Positions 23,383 through 34,424 of a stretch of DNA of 64,000 nt are shown here, piece by piece. The stretch comes from Heterohyrax brucei. Its lineage: Eukaryota > Chordata > Mammalia > Hyracoidea > Procaviidae. The position numbers and the translations under genes are program-made. The notes beneath the pieces were generated by a model. It did no database searches, was not told the origin of the DNA, and was given only the letters and a program-made list of their open reading frames with translations. The DNA lies in NCBI GenBank assembly GCA_028571685.1, contig CM053141.1, forward strand, positions 70,665,833 through 70,729,832, given 5' to 3'. The stretch's first letter is position 1, and every line of letters starts with the position of its first letter.

Positions 23383-23702
23383 TTAAATTCGCTATTGAAG
23401 CTTACCTCCATTTCAAACCTTAGCACCTGCCTGATTTTAACCCTACCTGACTTTCATACCCCTTTCACTTTCTTTCCTGTCTTTATCCAGGATGGATTAG
23501 TAACTCCATGAGCAGTTTTATGGAAGTAAAGTCTCAGACTGTTCATTGCTCATCTCCCTGCACCTGTTTTTTACTCTCGACTAGGAAGGAGTTAGTTGAT
23601 GCAAAACATCAGAGGGTGGGTACTTTGGGTACCATGACAGGTGTTTTTGTTCTTTCATGTGTGTGCAATTGGTTTACATGTGCCTTTCAGCCTGCTTTAT
23701 TT
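23383..23702. other. Unique intronic sequence
   Basis: Nothing recognised before the L1 target site. Confidence 0.4.
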
Positions 23703-23717
23703 TTGGAGCAGATTTTT

Positions 23718-24923
23718 TTTTTTTTTAATTTAGCATACTGAGTGAAAATGTACATTCACGTATAAATTTACATGCCCACCTATATGCAGCTTCCACTGCT
23801 CTCCCTGTCCGGTGACTGCACACTATTCCTCTCTGCTCCATACATGTCTCATCCTCCCAACAACCTCCTTTCCCCTCCTCTCCGTCCACTCCCCCTCCTC
23901 CAGCCAGAGGTCAGCAAAATGAAATCCCGTAGATGTTTATAACCACAAAGTGCTTCCAATATGTGGTCACTCTGCATTGCCAAGTCCAACCCACTCCTGT
24001 CCCAAGAGTGGACCTTTGTTATAATTTATGGGAAAGGGCAGCATCAGGACCGGGGGCCATGCTCTCAGAGGAACCCTCAAACCGCTGGACCATCAATTGA
24101 GGTCTTTTAATGGAGATCTCATGATGCACCCCTTTTTGTTGTTGTGTTGACAGTGAGACTCCTCTCTGTGAGCTGCATCGTGGCTATCACTGGTGGTGGC
24201 CGGGCACCATCCGGTTCTTCCGGTCCCAAGTCGATGTAGGCACCCACTCTTGTGGGTCTCTCTGTCTTCTCGGTTGTCTTTACCATATGTCATTTTGGTC
24301 CTCGGTGAGCATCCGTTCCTGCTGAGTTGGGACCATTTGCTGTGTCCTCGGATGGCAGCTTGGCAGCTTTTAAGACCCCAGACGCCACTCACCAATGTGG
24401 GGTGCAGAGAGCTCTCTTAGCAAAACGCTAGTTGTGCCAACTGGCCTGGAATTCACCTAAGAGCATCGTCCCCCGCCCCCTGCCCCAGCTACTCTATCCT
24501 TGCAGTATTAAGTTGAGATGGAAGGAGTACTCAAGTTATGCTGAAGTCCACTTAATGTTGTTCTTGTTTCTAATGTGTGCTATCACCGCTTTCTCCCAAC
24601 TAGATTTCTAGTAACTGTCTAAACTAAACCCTCCCCCCTCCCTCTCCCTCCTTCCCCTCCCTTGCAGCTGTCAAAGAGTCTTTTCTTCTATACACAAGTC
24701 TGTTTTTGAGGTCTTATCGTAGAGGTCTCATACAGTATTTGTCCCTTTGTCGCTGACTACTTTCACTCAACATAATGTCTTCCAGTTGAAACCAGGTTAG
24801 GAGATGTTTCCTGGAATCATCGTTATTCTTTATCATTGCGTAGTGCTCCATTGAGTATATGTACCATAGTTTACTTATCCATTCTTCTATTGTTAGGCAT
24901 CTGGGTTGATTCCATCTTTTTGC
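23718..24923 (-). mobile_element. Young 5'-truncated L1, antisense, with target duplication
   Basis: TTGGAGCAGATTTTT occurs at 23703-23717 and again at 24924-24938, a 15-bp target-site duplication. The T run at the left is the poly(A) tail in reverse. About 1 kb of afrotherian-type L1 3' UTR follows (AGACGCCACTCACCAATGTG near 24380, GCAGCTGTCAAAGAGTC near 24664). At the right end, minus strand, the last ORF2p residues are in an open frame: RWNQPRCLTIEEWISKLWY, EHYAMIKNNDD, ending DKYCMRPLR with the stop at 24714-24716. These match the usual ORF2p C-terminus (WNQPKCPT...WYIYTMEYYAAIK). The insertion broke 5' of the WNQP motif, so only about 65 residues remain. Clean frame and intact duplication argue for recent insertion. 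Confidence 0.9.
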
Positions 24924-24972
24924 TTGGAGCAGATTTTTATTTGCTTTATGCAGTGCAGAACTGTCACTCATT

Positions 24973-25115
24973 GTATTGTTGTTGGCACTGAGTTGGCTCT
25001 GACTTGTCGAGATGTATGTATAACAGACCAGAGTGTTGCTCTGTCCTGCTGCATCTATGTGATGATTGGTATGTTTGAGTTCATTGTTGCTCCTACTGTC
25101 AGCCGTGTCATCCAC
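24973..25115 (-). mobile_element. RTE LINE tail fragment, antisense
   Basis: GCACTGAGTTGGCTCTGACT, then GATGATTGGTATGTTTGAG and CTACTGTCAGCCGTGTCATC follow the order of the RTE 3' end (compare 14553-14710). Diverged. Confidence 0.6.
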
Positions 25116-25685
25116 TGTTTCCCTTGCCATGGAGTTACTGTTTAGTAAAGTATTGAAATAGCCTTATAAATCAAATATAAGTTTTGAGGAGAATAGAAAG
25201 GTTACAGCAACCTTAGTGGCTGTAGATAGTAATGGGCCAATGTGAAGGACAGTGATTCCTACTAGGGTTATCTACTCAGTTCTGTAAGTTAAACGGAGTC
25301 ATTCTATTACCTTGCATTCAAATACTGATAACAGTGGCCCACTTCTTTTGTGCTGTTTTAAAGTTCTTCAGGTGTTTTCTAAGGCATACTTTAGTCAAGC
25401 ACCTGTCATAGATAGTGTGATACAAAGAAATGAAATTGATTTTTACTTGTAATATACAGGAGACTGTTCTCCAAAGTTAAAGATAGCAATGAATGGATCT
25501 ATTATTCTACACTTAAGAATGACAAACAAGAAAATCTAGGATGTGGTGCTGGAGAATGCTTTACTTGGACAAAGATGTTTGTATCCTTTGAGTTCTGTCT
25601 GGGACATATGGGTTACTGTACAGTCCATTCCATGAAGTTTCTGTGAATATGTTCCTCATACCGCATATACAACATGCACACTAGT
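25116..25685. other. Unique intronic sequence
   Basis: Nothing recognised. Confidence 0.4.
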
Positions 25686-26161
25686 TGTCTAGTACTACCA
25701 TAACAGGAAGACTACAAGTGGATGGCTTGAAGAAACAGAAATTTATTTTTTTTACAGTTTAGGAGGTTAGAAGACTGAATTCAGGGTGCCAGCTCAAGGG
25801 GAGTTCTTTCTGTCTCTGTTAGTTCTGGGGAAAGGTCCTTGTTACCAATATTCCCTTGGTCTAGGAGCTTCTCACCATAGACACCCTGAATCCAAAGAGC
25901 ATATTCCGCTCCCGACACGTCTTTTTTGGTAGCATGAGGTCCCTTACCTCTCTGCTTGTTTTCTGTATCTCAAAAGAGATTAACTCAAGGTGCAGCCTAT
26001 CCTATAGGTTGAATCCTGCCTTATTAACATATAGATTAGGAATTACAACACATAGGATAATCACACCAGATCAAAAACTGGTGGATAGCCTACACGGTAC
26101 TGTGAATCATACCTAGCCAAGGTGATACGCATTTTGGGGGTATACAATTCAATCCATAACA
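25686..26161 (-). mobile_element. MaLR-like solo LTR (476 bp), antisense
   Basis: Begins TGTCTAGTACTACCATAAC and ends CAATTCAATCCATAACA, i.e. TG...CA ends read in reverse. The reversed polyadenylation region (AAATTTATTTTTTTTACAG) lies near the left. Same family and nearly the same length as 33892-34368 and 59200-59690. Solo LTR, no internal region seen; a broken fossil from the afrotherian lineage. Confidence 0.75.
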
Positions 26162-26599
26162 CCAGGCTAGAGGATACTTGATGTGTTAATTATCTTTTGA
26201 TGCCTAAGGGATTGTATCCTGATATTTATCAGCATTAAATGAAACAAGACAAATCAAACATTTATTATTCTAGAATTTTTTTGGTGTCAAGAATTCAGGA
26301 GCTTAGCTGGGTGGTTTGGGTGCAGGACTTTTCATGAGGTTGCAGCCAGGGCTACAGTCTTCTGAAGATTTGACCAGGACTGGAGAAGCCACTTCCAAAA
26401 AGATTCACTCACATGGCTGGTATGTTGGTGCTGGCTGTCAACAGAAGGCCTTGGCTTGTGACCTTTTGGGCTTCTCACTAGGGCTGCTTGACTATCCTCA
26501 TAATGTGACAACTGGTTTTCTCTAGATGCTGAGCCCGAGGAAGAGAGAACAAGGATGAAGCCATATACTGCTTTTTTTATGTTTATGGACAGGCCTCAG
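26162..26599. other. Unassigned sequence
   Basis: Nothing firmly recognised. 26300-26540 has mildly LTR-like text (GGTTGCAGCCAGGGCTACAG, CACATGGCTGGTATGTTGG) but no ends could be placed. Confidence 0.35.
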
Positions 26600-28905
26600 A
26601 AATCATGGATGACCCTGCTTGTATTTAAAAACCTGGTGGCATAGCTTCTAGCATCACAGTAATATGTAAGCCACCACAGTATGACAGACTGACAGGTGAG
26701 CAGATGATGTTTTCAGCAATGTAAGTGGTAATTATACACATGGACCTTGCCAGATGGAAAAAGGAGGAATCAAATCTGCTATATCTCTGATAAAAGACAG
26801 TAGTGAAGTTGAATACCGTCAGTCAGATCAAAGCGAGGGGACAACTGTAAAACAGACTATCAGTTACTCTTAATGCAAATTTAAGCTGAAGCTGAAGAAA
26901 GTGAAAACAGGTCCGTGAGAACCACAGTATGACTTGGACTACGTTCCACCTGAATTTTGATACCATCTCAAGAAAAGGTTTGACACATTGAACACTAGTG
27001 ATCAAAGACCAGTCAAGTTTGGGGATGAAATTATGGACATCATCCAGAAAGGAAACAAAAGATCATTAAAAAGACAGGAAGGAAAGAAAAGACCAATATA
27101 GATGTCAGAAGAGACTAAAACTTGCTCTTATACCTGGAATAGCTGATGCAAATGAATGATGAAGTAAAAGAGCTGAACAGTCAGTAAAAGACTAACTGGA
27201 TAAGACTAAGTAATGCAGTATTATAATGAAATGCATAAAGAGAAAAACAAAAGAGAAGAACATGCTTGGCATTTCTCAAGCTGAAGGAACTGAAGGAAGA
27301 ATTCAAGTCTTATGTTGCAGTGTTGAAATATTCTATGGACAAAATATTGTATGACACGGGAAGCATCAAAGGAAGATGGAAGAAATACACAGAATCACTG
27401 TACCTAACATAATTGGTCAGCATTTAACCAAGGCGGGAAGTGGCATATGATCAAATCAAATGATATTAAAAGAAGAAGCACAAATGTGCTGAAGGCATTT
27501 GTGAAAAACATGGCTCCAGGAATTGACAGAATATATGTGAGATGTTTCAATAAATGGATGTAACCCTAGAATCGCTCATTTCTCTACATTAAGAAGTTTG
27601 GAAGACAGGTACCTGGCCAACCAACTGCAAGAGATCCATCTTTGTGCCCATTCCAAGGAAAGGTGATCAATAGAATGTAAAAGGTACTAAGCAACATCAT
27701 TAATATCAAATGCAAGTAAAATTTTGTGTAAGATAATTCAAAAAATAGTTGCAGCAATGTGTTGACAGGGCACTACCAGAAATTCAAAGTGAATTCAGAA
27801 GAAGATATGGAACAAGGATATCCTTGCTGATGTCAGATGGATCTTGGCTGAAAGCAGAAATTACCGGAAAGATGTTTAGTTGTGTTTTATTGACTATGCA
27901 AAGGCAATCAACTTCGGGAATCATAACGAACTGTAGATAGCATTGCAGTGAATGGGAATTCCAGAACACTTTGTTGTACTCATGGGAACTTGTATGTAGA
28001 CTAAGAGACAGTCATTTGAACAGAACAAGGGGATATTATGTGGTTTAAAGTCAGGAAAGTGTGCATCCTTTCATCATATAGTCTGTATGCAGAGCATATA
28101 AGCTGGGAAGCTGGACTCCGTGAAGGAGAACGCATCATCATGATTCGAGGAAGACTGATTAACAATGTGCTGTCTATGACTGCCACAACCTTGGTTGCTA
28201 AAAGTGAAGAATAATTCAAGCACTTGTTGATGAATTGTACCTCAATATAAAGAAAACAAAAATGCTCACAACTGGACCGGTAAACAGTATCATAATAAAT
28301 GGAGAAAACATTGAAGTTGTCAAGGATTTCATTTTACTTGGATCCACAGTCAGTGCTCCTGGAAGCAACAGTCACAAAATCAAATCTGTACTGCATTGGA
28401 CAAAAGACCTTTTTAAAGTGTGCAAAGGCAAAGATATTGCTCTCAGGACTAAGGCGTGCCTTACTCAAGCCACAGTGTTTTCAGTAGCCGTACATACGTG
28501 TAAGTTGGATAATAGATACACAAGACCAAAACAGAATTGATGCCTTTGAGTTACAGTGTTGGTGAAGTGTGCTGAATATATCAAAGACTACCAGAAGAAC
28601 AAAACAAATCTGTCTTGGAAGAAGCACAGCCAGAATTCTCTTTAGAAATGATGATGGGGAGAGTTTGTTTCATGTATTTGGGACATATTACAAGTGGTGT
28701 GAGTCCCTGGAGACGGACATTGTACTTGTTAGAGTGTCAGCAATAAAGAGGAAGACCCTCAAGGAAATGATTGACTGGCTTCAAAAGTGGGCTCAAATGT
28801 AGCTGTGATGAGGATGGCACAGAACTAGGCAGTGTTTTTGTCTTTAGTGCATAAGATCATTGTTGAGTCTAAGTGTACTCGAGGGCACCAACAGCTAGAA
28901 AGAAC
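26600..28905 (+). mobile_element. RTE (BovB-like) LINE, sense, endonuclease region missing
   Basis: Longest RTE copy here. The 5' end carries GTGGCATAGCTTCTAGCATC, known from the RTE 5' leader. After about 26705 the sequence jumps into the region after the endonuclease, so most of the AP-endonuclease domain is absent. The reverse-transcriptase domain follows: AAAAACATGGCTCCAGGAAT near 27505, then the thumb-side block YLNIKKTKMLTTGPVNSIII-NGENIEVVKDFILLGSTV (28235-28365), a hallmark of RTE proteins. C-terminal text LGRSTARILF (28616) and the tail near 28800-28900 complete it. Stops and shifts throughout show it is dead. AfroSINEs share its tail, so this family is the likely source of their mobility. 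Confidence 0.9.
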
Positions 28906-29002
28906 GTGTGAATTGGACCTCAAAACTCATATTGTGTGAGTGTCGTGAGGATAGCTCACTCATTCAACCGCAAGTATTTCTTGGGTGCCAATTCTATCAG
29001 TT

Positions 29003-29200
29003 AAGGAACTGTGGTGGCACAGTGGTTAAGTTCTTGGATGCTAACTGGAAAGTTTGTAGTTTGAACCCATCAACTTCTATGAGAGAAAGACCTGGTCATC
29101 TTATTCCAGAAAGATTACAACCTAGGGTACCCGATGGGGCAATTCTACTCTGTCCTGTAGGGACACTATGAGTTGGAATTGACTCGAAGTCTTCTGGAAA
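29003..29200 (+). mobile_element. AfroSINE, long form
   Basis: GGAACTGTGGTGGCACAGTG head, GAGAGAAAGACCTGGTCATC middle block, GAGTTGGAATTGACTCGAAG tail. Confidence 0.9.
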
Positions 29201-30410
29201 TGTAAACTGTTAGGAAAGGTGATAAAGTCTTCCCATTTTACTAGCTTAAGAGCCAAGCATTTATTTCATGTTCATGCTTACCTCCATTGAGGGTTGGCTG
29301 AGGATGCTACTTGGTATTGTCCTTAGTATGGGACACATTGACAGAGCATGTGGTCACTCAAGCAGAGTGTTACAGGGTTCTGGAGGCTCACATGGGCAGT
29401 TAGATGCTTTGCCTTGAAGTGACACACACCACTTTTGCTCACATTCACTGGTTGGAAGGTATGACATGATCTTGTACCACAAGGTGTTCAGAAAGGACAG
29501 TATTACTGAATGCTTGGAAAGCAGAGAGCCCTGTGTATTCTTAGGCTGCTGAGAAATGCATTCCTGTCACCTAACTGCTTTAGTCTTTTATCTTTAACTT
29601 GATTACGCACAACTGTAGGGTGATTAAACCTTGGTTATGAAGTATTGTGTCTGTATGAAATTGTCAGATGTAAGCCAGCCACATGCTGTCGAGTGGGATC
29701 CGACTCAGTAAGAGTCATTTCAAATTTTTGAGTAGATTGCTTCCCTCTTTCAAGCAGTTATTGAAATTTGAATTGTGGATACATTGTCATTTTCCTGCAG
29801 ATACTTTTCTTGTTCTTTAATTAGCAACAATGGCAAAGGAAAAAAAAAATGTAGTCACTAAATTAAGCTTGCCTAATTTGCTAATAGTCACTTCTTAGTT
29901 TTCAAAAATAATTTTCAGAGTTGACTTTTTTGCTTTTTCCTGTATTCTGATTCCATTTTAAGTGGGGAGATGGCTCACAGATCCCATTTTTAAATGAGCT
30001 TTCATTTCTGTAATATAAAATACAAAGTTTTTTTTCGCTGCCAGGTATAAACTCTTCTATAACTCTCCCCTGCCCCCACAGACATCACCCAGAAGTTAGC
30101 CACATCTTTCTCCATGCATGGAAGCAGTACTCATTCTTGTTTATTTTCCTTGACCTTTATACATGCTGCAACAGGAATCCTGGGGCAAAAAGAGATGGAT
30201 AAATCTGGCTTACGTCTGTTAATCATAAAGGGATAGCAGTGGATCTGTTTTTAAGTGGCAGAGTGACTGGGCCTCCTGCCTAACCTAGGTCCAAGGAATT
30301 TCTGTTTTAATAGCTAACCCAGCTCTCATTTTATATGTGTAGAGACAGGATATTTTAAGTGAATTTCAGCTTCTGTTCACTCCACTCAGTGATGCATCTC
30401 TTAATTCTTT
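29201..30410. other. Mostly unique intronic sequence
   Basis: About 1.2 kb. A short orphan SINE tail (GTCGAGTGGGATCCGACTC) lies at 29688-29706. Otherwise nothing recognised. Confidence 0.45.
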
Positions 30411-30555
30411 GGAAACCCTGGTGGCATAACAGCTAAGTGCTTGGCTGCTATCCAGATGCTCCTTGAAAATCTAATGATGCAGTTCTAGTCTGTCCTGTAG
30501 AGTCTCTATGAATTGGAAATTGACTCCATGGCAATGGATTTGGTTTTGGGGTTTG
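30411..30555 (+). mobile_element. AfroSINE
   Basis: GGAAACCCTGGTGGCATAAC head; part of the B-box side is missing (GCTATCCAGATGCTCC joins directly). Confidence 0.85.
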
Positions 30556-30974
30556 GCTCACTGTCTTCAATAATCCATCTGAGAAGTTATCCTCTAACAG
30601 TATCCTCAGGTGTAAGTAGTCGTTTATTCATGAAACCTATTCAGTGTTGTCTGTGCCAGCCTTTGGTTTAGATAAGTCTTTGTGGGCTACAGATGAATGA
30701 AGGGGCCTTACCTCTGAGGACATATTAACCAAGACTGTGTTGTGTTTTCCTGTGGAAAATGCTAAAATAGAAGAATGAGCAAAAATTCTTACAATTTATT
30801 TTCCACTGAGCAGGCAGAGTTACTTTCCCATCATTTTCTTCTATTCTTTTTTTTTTTTTTTTTGGCGTTAACATTTACTAGGTATATTCCTTGCTCTTTA
30901 GTGCATTTTGCTGTAAAACTTTGCTGTGAATGACAGTTAAGTTTCTTCATATTACTCTATAAAGTAGGGATACC
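30556..30974. other. Unassigned sequence; possible L2/MIR remnant
   Basis: TCGTTTATTCATGAAACCTA near 30620 could be an antisense L2 3' end. A T run lies at 30847-30863. Confidence 0.35.
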
Positions 30975-31705
30975 AAACGAAAAACCAAACCTGTTGCCAT
31001 TAAGTTGATTCTGCTGCATGGCCACTGCATGTATTACAGAGAAGAACTGCTATTTAGGGTTTTTTAACTGTAACCTTTATGGAAACAGATCACCAGATAC
31101 CATGGATTGAATTGTGTTCTCGAAAAAATGTATGTAGAAATTTGGCTGGATCATGATTCCCAGGATTGTATGCTTGTCCTCCATTTTGTGATTTTCTGGT
31201 GTTGTAAATTTTAATCTCTGTCAGAGTTAATAGGGCAAGATTGGGTTATGTTGAAGAGGAATAGGGTGGGATTGTAACACTCTTATCCAAATCACTTCCC
31301 TGATCCAATATAAAGGGAGTTTCTGTGAGGTATGGCTAGCACCCCCTTTCATTCTGCAGGAGATGAAAGGGAAGCAAGCAGAGGGTTGGCAACCTCATAC
31401 TATCAAGAAAGCAATGCCAGGAGCAGAGTGCATCCTTCAGACTTAAGGTTCCTGGTCCAAGATGCTCTCAGACCAAAGAAACACTGATGCAACACAAGGA
31501 CCTTCTTCCAGAGTATGTTCTCCTGGAGCTGACACCCTGAATTTGGAGTTGTAGCCTATTAAATTGTGAGAGTATAAATGTTTTTGTTGTTAAAGCCATC
31601 CTTTTGTGGTATTTCTGTTAGAGCAGTAGTAGAAGACTAAGAGACAAGGCCTTTCTTCCAGTGTGGTGCTCGGTTAAAATCTCCAGCCTTAGATTAGCAG
31701 CCAGT
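30975..31705 (-). mobile_element. AfroSINE (long form) split by an LTR
   Basis: Left piece 30975-31097 (CCAAACCTGTTGCCATTAAG ... AACAGATCACCAGA); right piece 31645 to about 31705 (CTTTCTTCCAGTGTGGTGC, GATTAGCAGCCAG). Together they read through the long-form SINE in order, so the LTR at 31098-31644 landed inside it. Confidence 0.75.
31098..31644 (+). mobile_element. MaLR-like solo LTR, sense, inside an AfroSINE
   Basis: CATGGATTGAATTGTGTTCT at the start and GGTATTTCTGTTAGAGCAG near the end parallel the reverse complements of the LTRs at 25686 and 33892. GAGCTGACACCCTGAATTTG and TTGTTGTTAAAGCCATCC are the usual 3' part. Target repeats at the edges are imperfect. Solo LTR; younger than the SINE it split. 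Broken fossil, afrotherian age. Confidence 0.75.
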
Positions 31706-31785
31706 CACATACCCAATCCACAGACCTGTCTTGAGACTCTAGGAATTTGGTAAACCAAGAGTTCTGATTGCCTACTGGATCCTCA

Positions 31786-32044
31786 AAGCAAAAACCAAGC
31801 CTGTTACCAAATTGAATCTGACTCAGTATTAATCTCGTAGAACAGGGTAGAACTGCCTCATAGGGTTTCCAAGGCTTAAATCTTTATAGGAACAGACTGC
31901 CAGAGTGGCTGTTGAGTTTGAACTGCTCACTTTTTGATTAATAAAATCTTTATATGAACAGACTACCGTATCTTTCAGAGAGTGGCTGGTGGGTTTGAAC
32001 TGCTCACTTTTTGATTAACACCAACTGTGCCACCTGGGCTCCTA
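31786..32044 (-). mobile_element. AfroSINE with internal tandem duplication
   Basis: Normal ends (AAAAACCAAGCCTGTTACC; TGTGCCACCTGGGCTCCTA), but the block AATCTTTATA-GAACAGACT through CTCACTTTTTGATTAA occurs twice (about 31878-31943 and 31944-32019), making the element longer than any other copy here. Confidence 0.9.
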
Positions 32045-32794
32045 CTCCTGTGTAAAGAACTAGGTGTGTTTATGGGGACGTGGTTGCTTTAGAACCAATC
32101 AGTTGTCCCTAGGACACTGTCTTAGTATTTACAAGCAAGGCTTGTGTAAGGCAGAGAAAATATTCTAAGGTGAGGAAGAATAGAAAGTTCCGATATGGGC
32201 TAGCTCAGGACACTGGGCTGTGATTGATCTTGAGGAACACAGTATAATAGTATGTGCTGTCTCTTAAATTTGTTATCATCTGCTTCAGAGATCTCCTCAA
32301 GCAGTTCCTGCATTGTGAAATGTAGAAATCAGGATGGAATATGTCACATTTTTCTACTTTGATATTCTCACAAAGCATCATCTTCTAGAAATATAGTATC
32401 TAGAGTAGTTATGTCAGTGCCTGGCACACAGAAGCCTTCTGTAAATGTTAATTTCCCTTCTTTTTCCTTCTTTCAAAAGTGGTTTCTTTGCACCAGTGAG
32501 TCTTTCATGGCTTGGCTGTTTGGTTGTGGAGGCAGTTTTATGAGGCCTATAAAATGTTAGAGGCAGTGGAAGTAGAGAAATTCAGCACTGAGAACAGAAT
32601 CAAAAAAAGAGAAATGGGAAAGAAAGCTAGCCCAGCGAAGCCTACCACCACCTGGCCTGTGGCAGTGTGGACCAGGCGTATCAGTAACTGAAAGCTGTTG
32701 GTCCGTAGCTGAGTGACAGACAGGGCTGAGGCTGGCTGCCTGAAAATGGAATGGGAACCAGTTCAGAAAGAGGGTGAGTCTGATGACAGCTAGT
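32045..32794. other. Unique intronic sequence
   Basis: Nothing recognised. Confidence 0.4.
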
Positions 32795-32985
32795 CATGGG
32801 TCTGTGTGACCGTCATGAGTTCTGATACTTTGGGCAAATCACTTAAGCTCTCTGAGCCTCAGTTTCCTTATCTGTAAAATGGAGTTGAAAATGCCATTTC
32901 AGAGGGTTGTTTAAGTTGTTTAAAGATTAAATGAAGTAATGTGCTGAAAGTACTTGGGTTAGTTCCTGGCCCACAAGGAGTTATC
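32795..32985 (+). mobile_element. MIR SINE, sense
   Basis: GGGCAAATCACTTAAGCTCT, CTGAGCCTCAGTTTCCTTAT, CTGTAAAATGGAG: the conserved MIR core; then GATTAAATGAAGTAATGTGC. Confidence 0.95.
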
Positions 32986-33079
32986 TGCCCAGAGGGGGCA
33001 CGTGCTGGCGAATTGTCACAGTGAGCAAAGAGGTATTTGCCCAGCCGCTTTCCTTGTTCCTTCTCTAACACACTGGGCC

Positions 33080-33368
33080 GGCTTTCACTTCAGGGCCCTG
33101 GTATTCCCTTTCCTTGCCCCGGAAGCCTCTTCCCCCTGCATGACCTGCTCCCTGTTCTCCTTTGGGCCTCTGTTCGAGTGTCCGCTTTTCAGAGCAAGCT
33201 TCTCTGACCACCCTGTGTAATAGGTTGTTCCTCATTTTCTGTTGTGCCCCCAGCTTTATTCTCCACAGTCCATATTGGCATCTGAACAAAGGGACTTGGG
33301 TTTGCTCACTGCTTCATCCACAATGCAGGACATATAGTTGATGCTCAATTAATTTATTGAATAAATCA
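33080..33368 (+). mobile_element. L2 3' end, sense
   Basis: AAGCTTCTCTGACCACCCTG, then GGGTTTGCTCACTGCTTCAT and TTGATGCTCAATTAATTTAT-TGAATAAAT: standard L2 3' terminus order. Confidence 0.8.
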
Positions 33369-33397
33369 GGCATTGGCAGACTTGTTCTGTGAAAGGT

Positions 33398-33692
33398 TAA
33401 TTTTGTTCCAAATTTTTAAAATTGGACTTTAGATGAAAGTTTACAGAGCAAACTAGTTTTTCATTAAAAAGTTAATATGCATATTGTTTTGTGGTATTGG
33501 TTGCCAACCCCGCATGTCCACATGCCCCCGTTTCCGACCTTGGGTTCTCTGTTACCAGCTTTCCATTGCTTTCCTGTTTTCTTGTCCTTGCCCTTGGACT
33601 GGTATGCTTTTATTTTGTTTCATAGGCTTGTCTAATGAAGGGTAAACCTCAGGAGTGACTTCATCACTAGCTATGAGTGTATAGGGGGGCTG
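33398..33692 (-). mobile_element. L1 3' UTR fragment, antisense
   Basis: AAATTGGACTTTAGATGAAA / GTTTACAGAGCAAACTAG matches the afrotherian-type L1 3' end in reverse; compare 38905-39110. It separates two pieces of the hAT element, so it inserted there. Confidence 0.65.
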
Positions 33693-33724
33693 TGCTCTTA
33701 GGGGCAGATAGTAAATATTTTCCG

Positions 33725-34424
33725 CCTTGCAGTCCATATGGGAAAGAGTGCTTGTGGCATAACTGCTAAGCAAAAGGTTGGTGGTTTGAATCCACAGCAG
33801 CTGCACAGGAGAAGGACCTGGTATTGTTTTTGCATAAAGATGACAGCCTATAGAACCCTACGGGACAATTCTGCAGGGTCAGGTAGGGTTGTGTCTTAGT
33901 CATCTAGGGGTGCTTTAACAGAAATACCACAAGGGGATGGCTTTAAAGAGTGATTTTATTTCAGAGTCCAGTAAGCTAAAAGTCCAAGTTCAGTGTATCA
34001 ACTCCAGGGGTTCTGGAGGAAGGCCCTTGTTGTCAGTTTCCCCTTGGACTGGAAACTTCTAAGGCATAGGCACTCTGATCCTTTCCAGAGGCCATGCTCA
34101 GCTCTCCTGGTACTGCTTCCTTTCTTGATGGTCTTAGGTCCCTAAATCTCCACTTGCTTCCCTTTCTTTATAGGCTGTCTCAAGCTGCAGTGCCTACAAT
34201 CCCACACATTCACTCCTGCCCCACCAACTCCACTGCTGCCCGTCCTTGCTTATTGACGTCACACAGGCAGGAATTTAAGCATACTGGAACCTCACACATT
34301 ACCAAGAATCATGGTCCAGCCAAATTTCTACAGATACTTTTTTGGGGAACACAGTTCGATCCATGACAGGTTGCTATGAGTTGAAATAGTCTCGATGGTA
34401 CATAACAGCAACAACAGCAACATA
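33725..34424 (+). mobile_element. AfroSINE (long form) split by a solo LTR
   Basis: Left piece to 33891 (TTGTGGCATAACTGCTAAGC, GGAGAAGGACCTGGTATTG, CTGCAGGGTCAGGTAGGGTTG); right piece from 34369 (GGTTGCTATGAGTTGAAATA, then ACAGCAACAACAGCAAC tail). The SINE continues in register across the LTR. Confidence 0.9.
33892..34368 (-). mobile_element. MaLR-like solo LTR (477 bp) with 5-bp target repeat
   Basis: Ends TGTCTTAGTC and CCATGACA (TG...CA in reverse). GGTTG lies at 33887-33891 and again at 34369-34373: a perfect 5-bp target duplication, the size used by ERVL/MaLR elements. Inside: AACAGAAATACCACAAGGGG and GTGATTTTATTTCAGAGTCC (reversed poly(A) region). Solo LTR, no internal part. It sits in an AfroSINE, so it is younger than that afrotherian SINE copy. 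Confidence 0.9.

Noticed and set aside
24093-24395. 100-codon open frame, minus strand
   Set aside because: Lies wholly in the 3' UTR of the young L1; not a gene.
32795-32985. tRNA-like promoter
   Set aside because: It is the core of a MIR SINE, with no sign of an intact pol III promoter.
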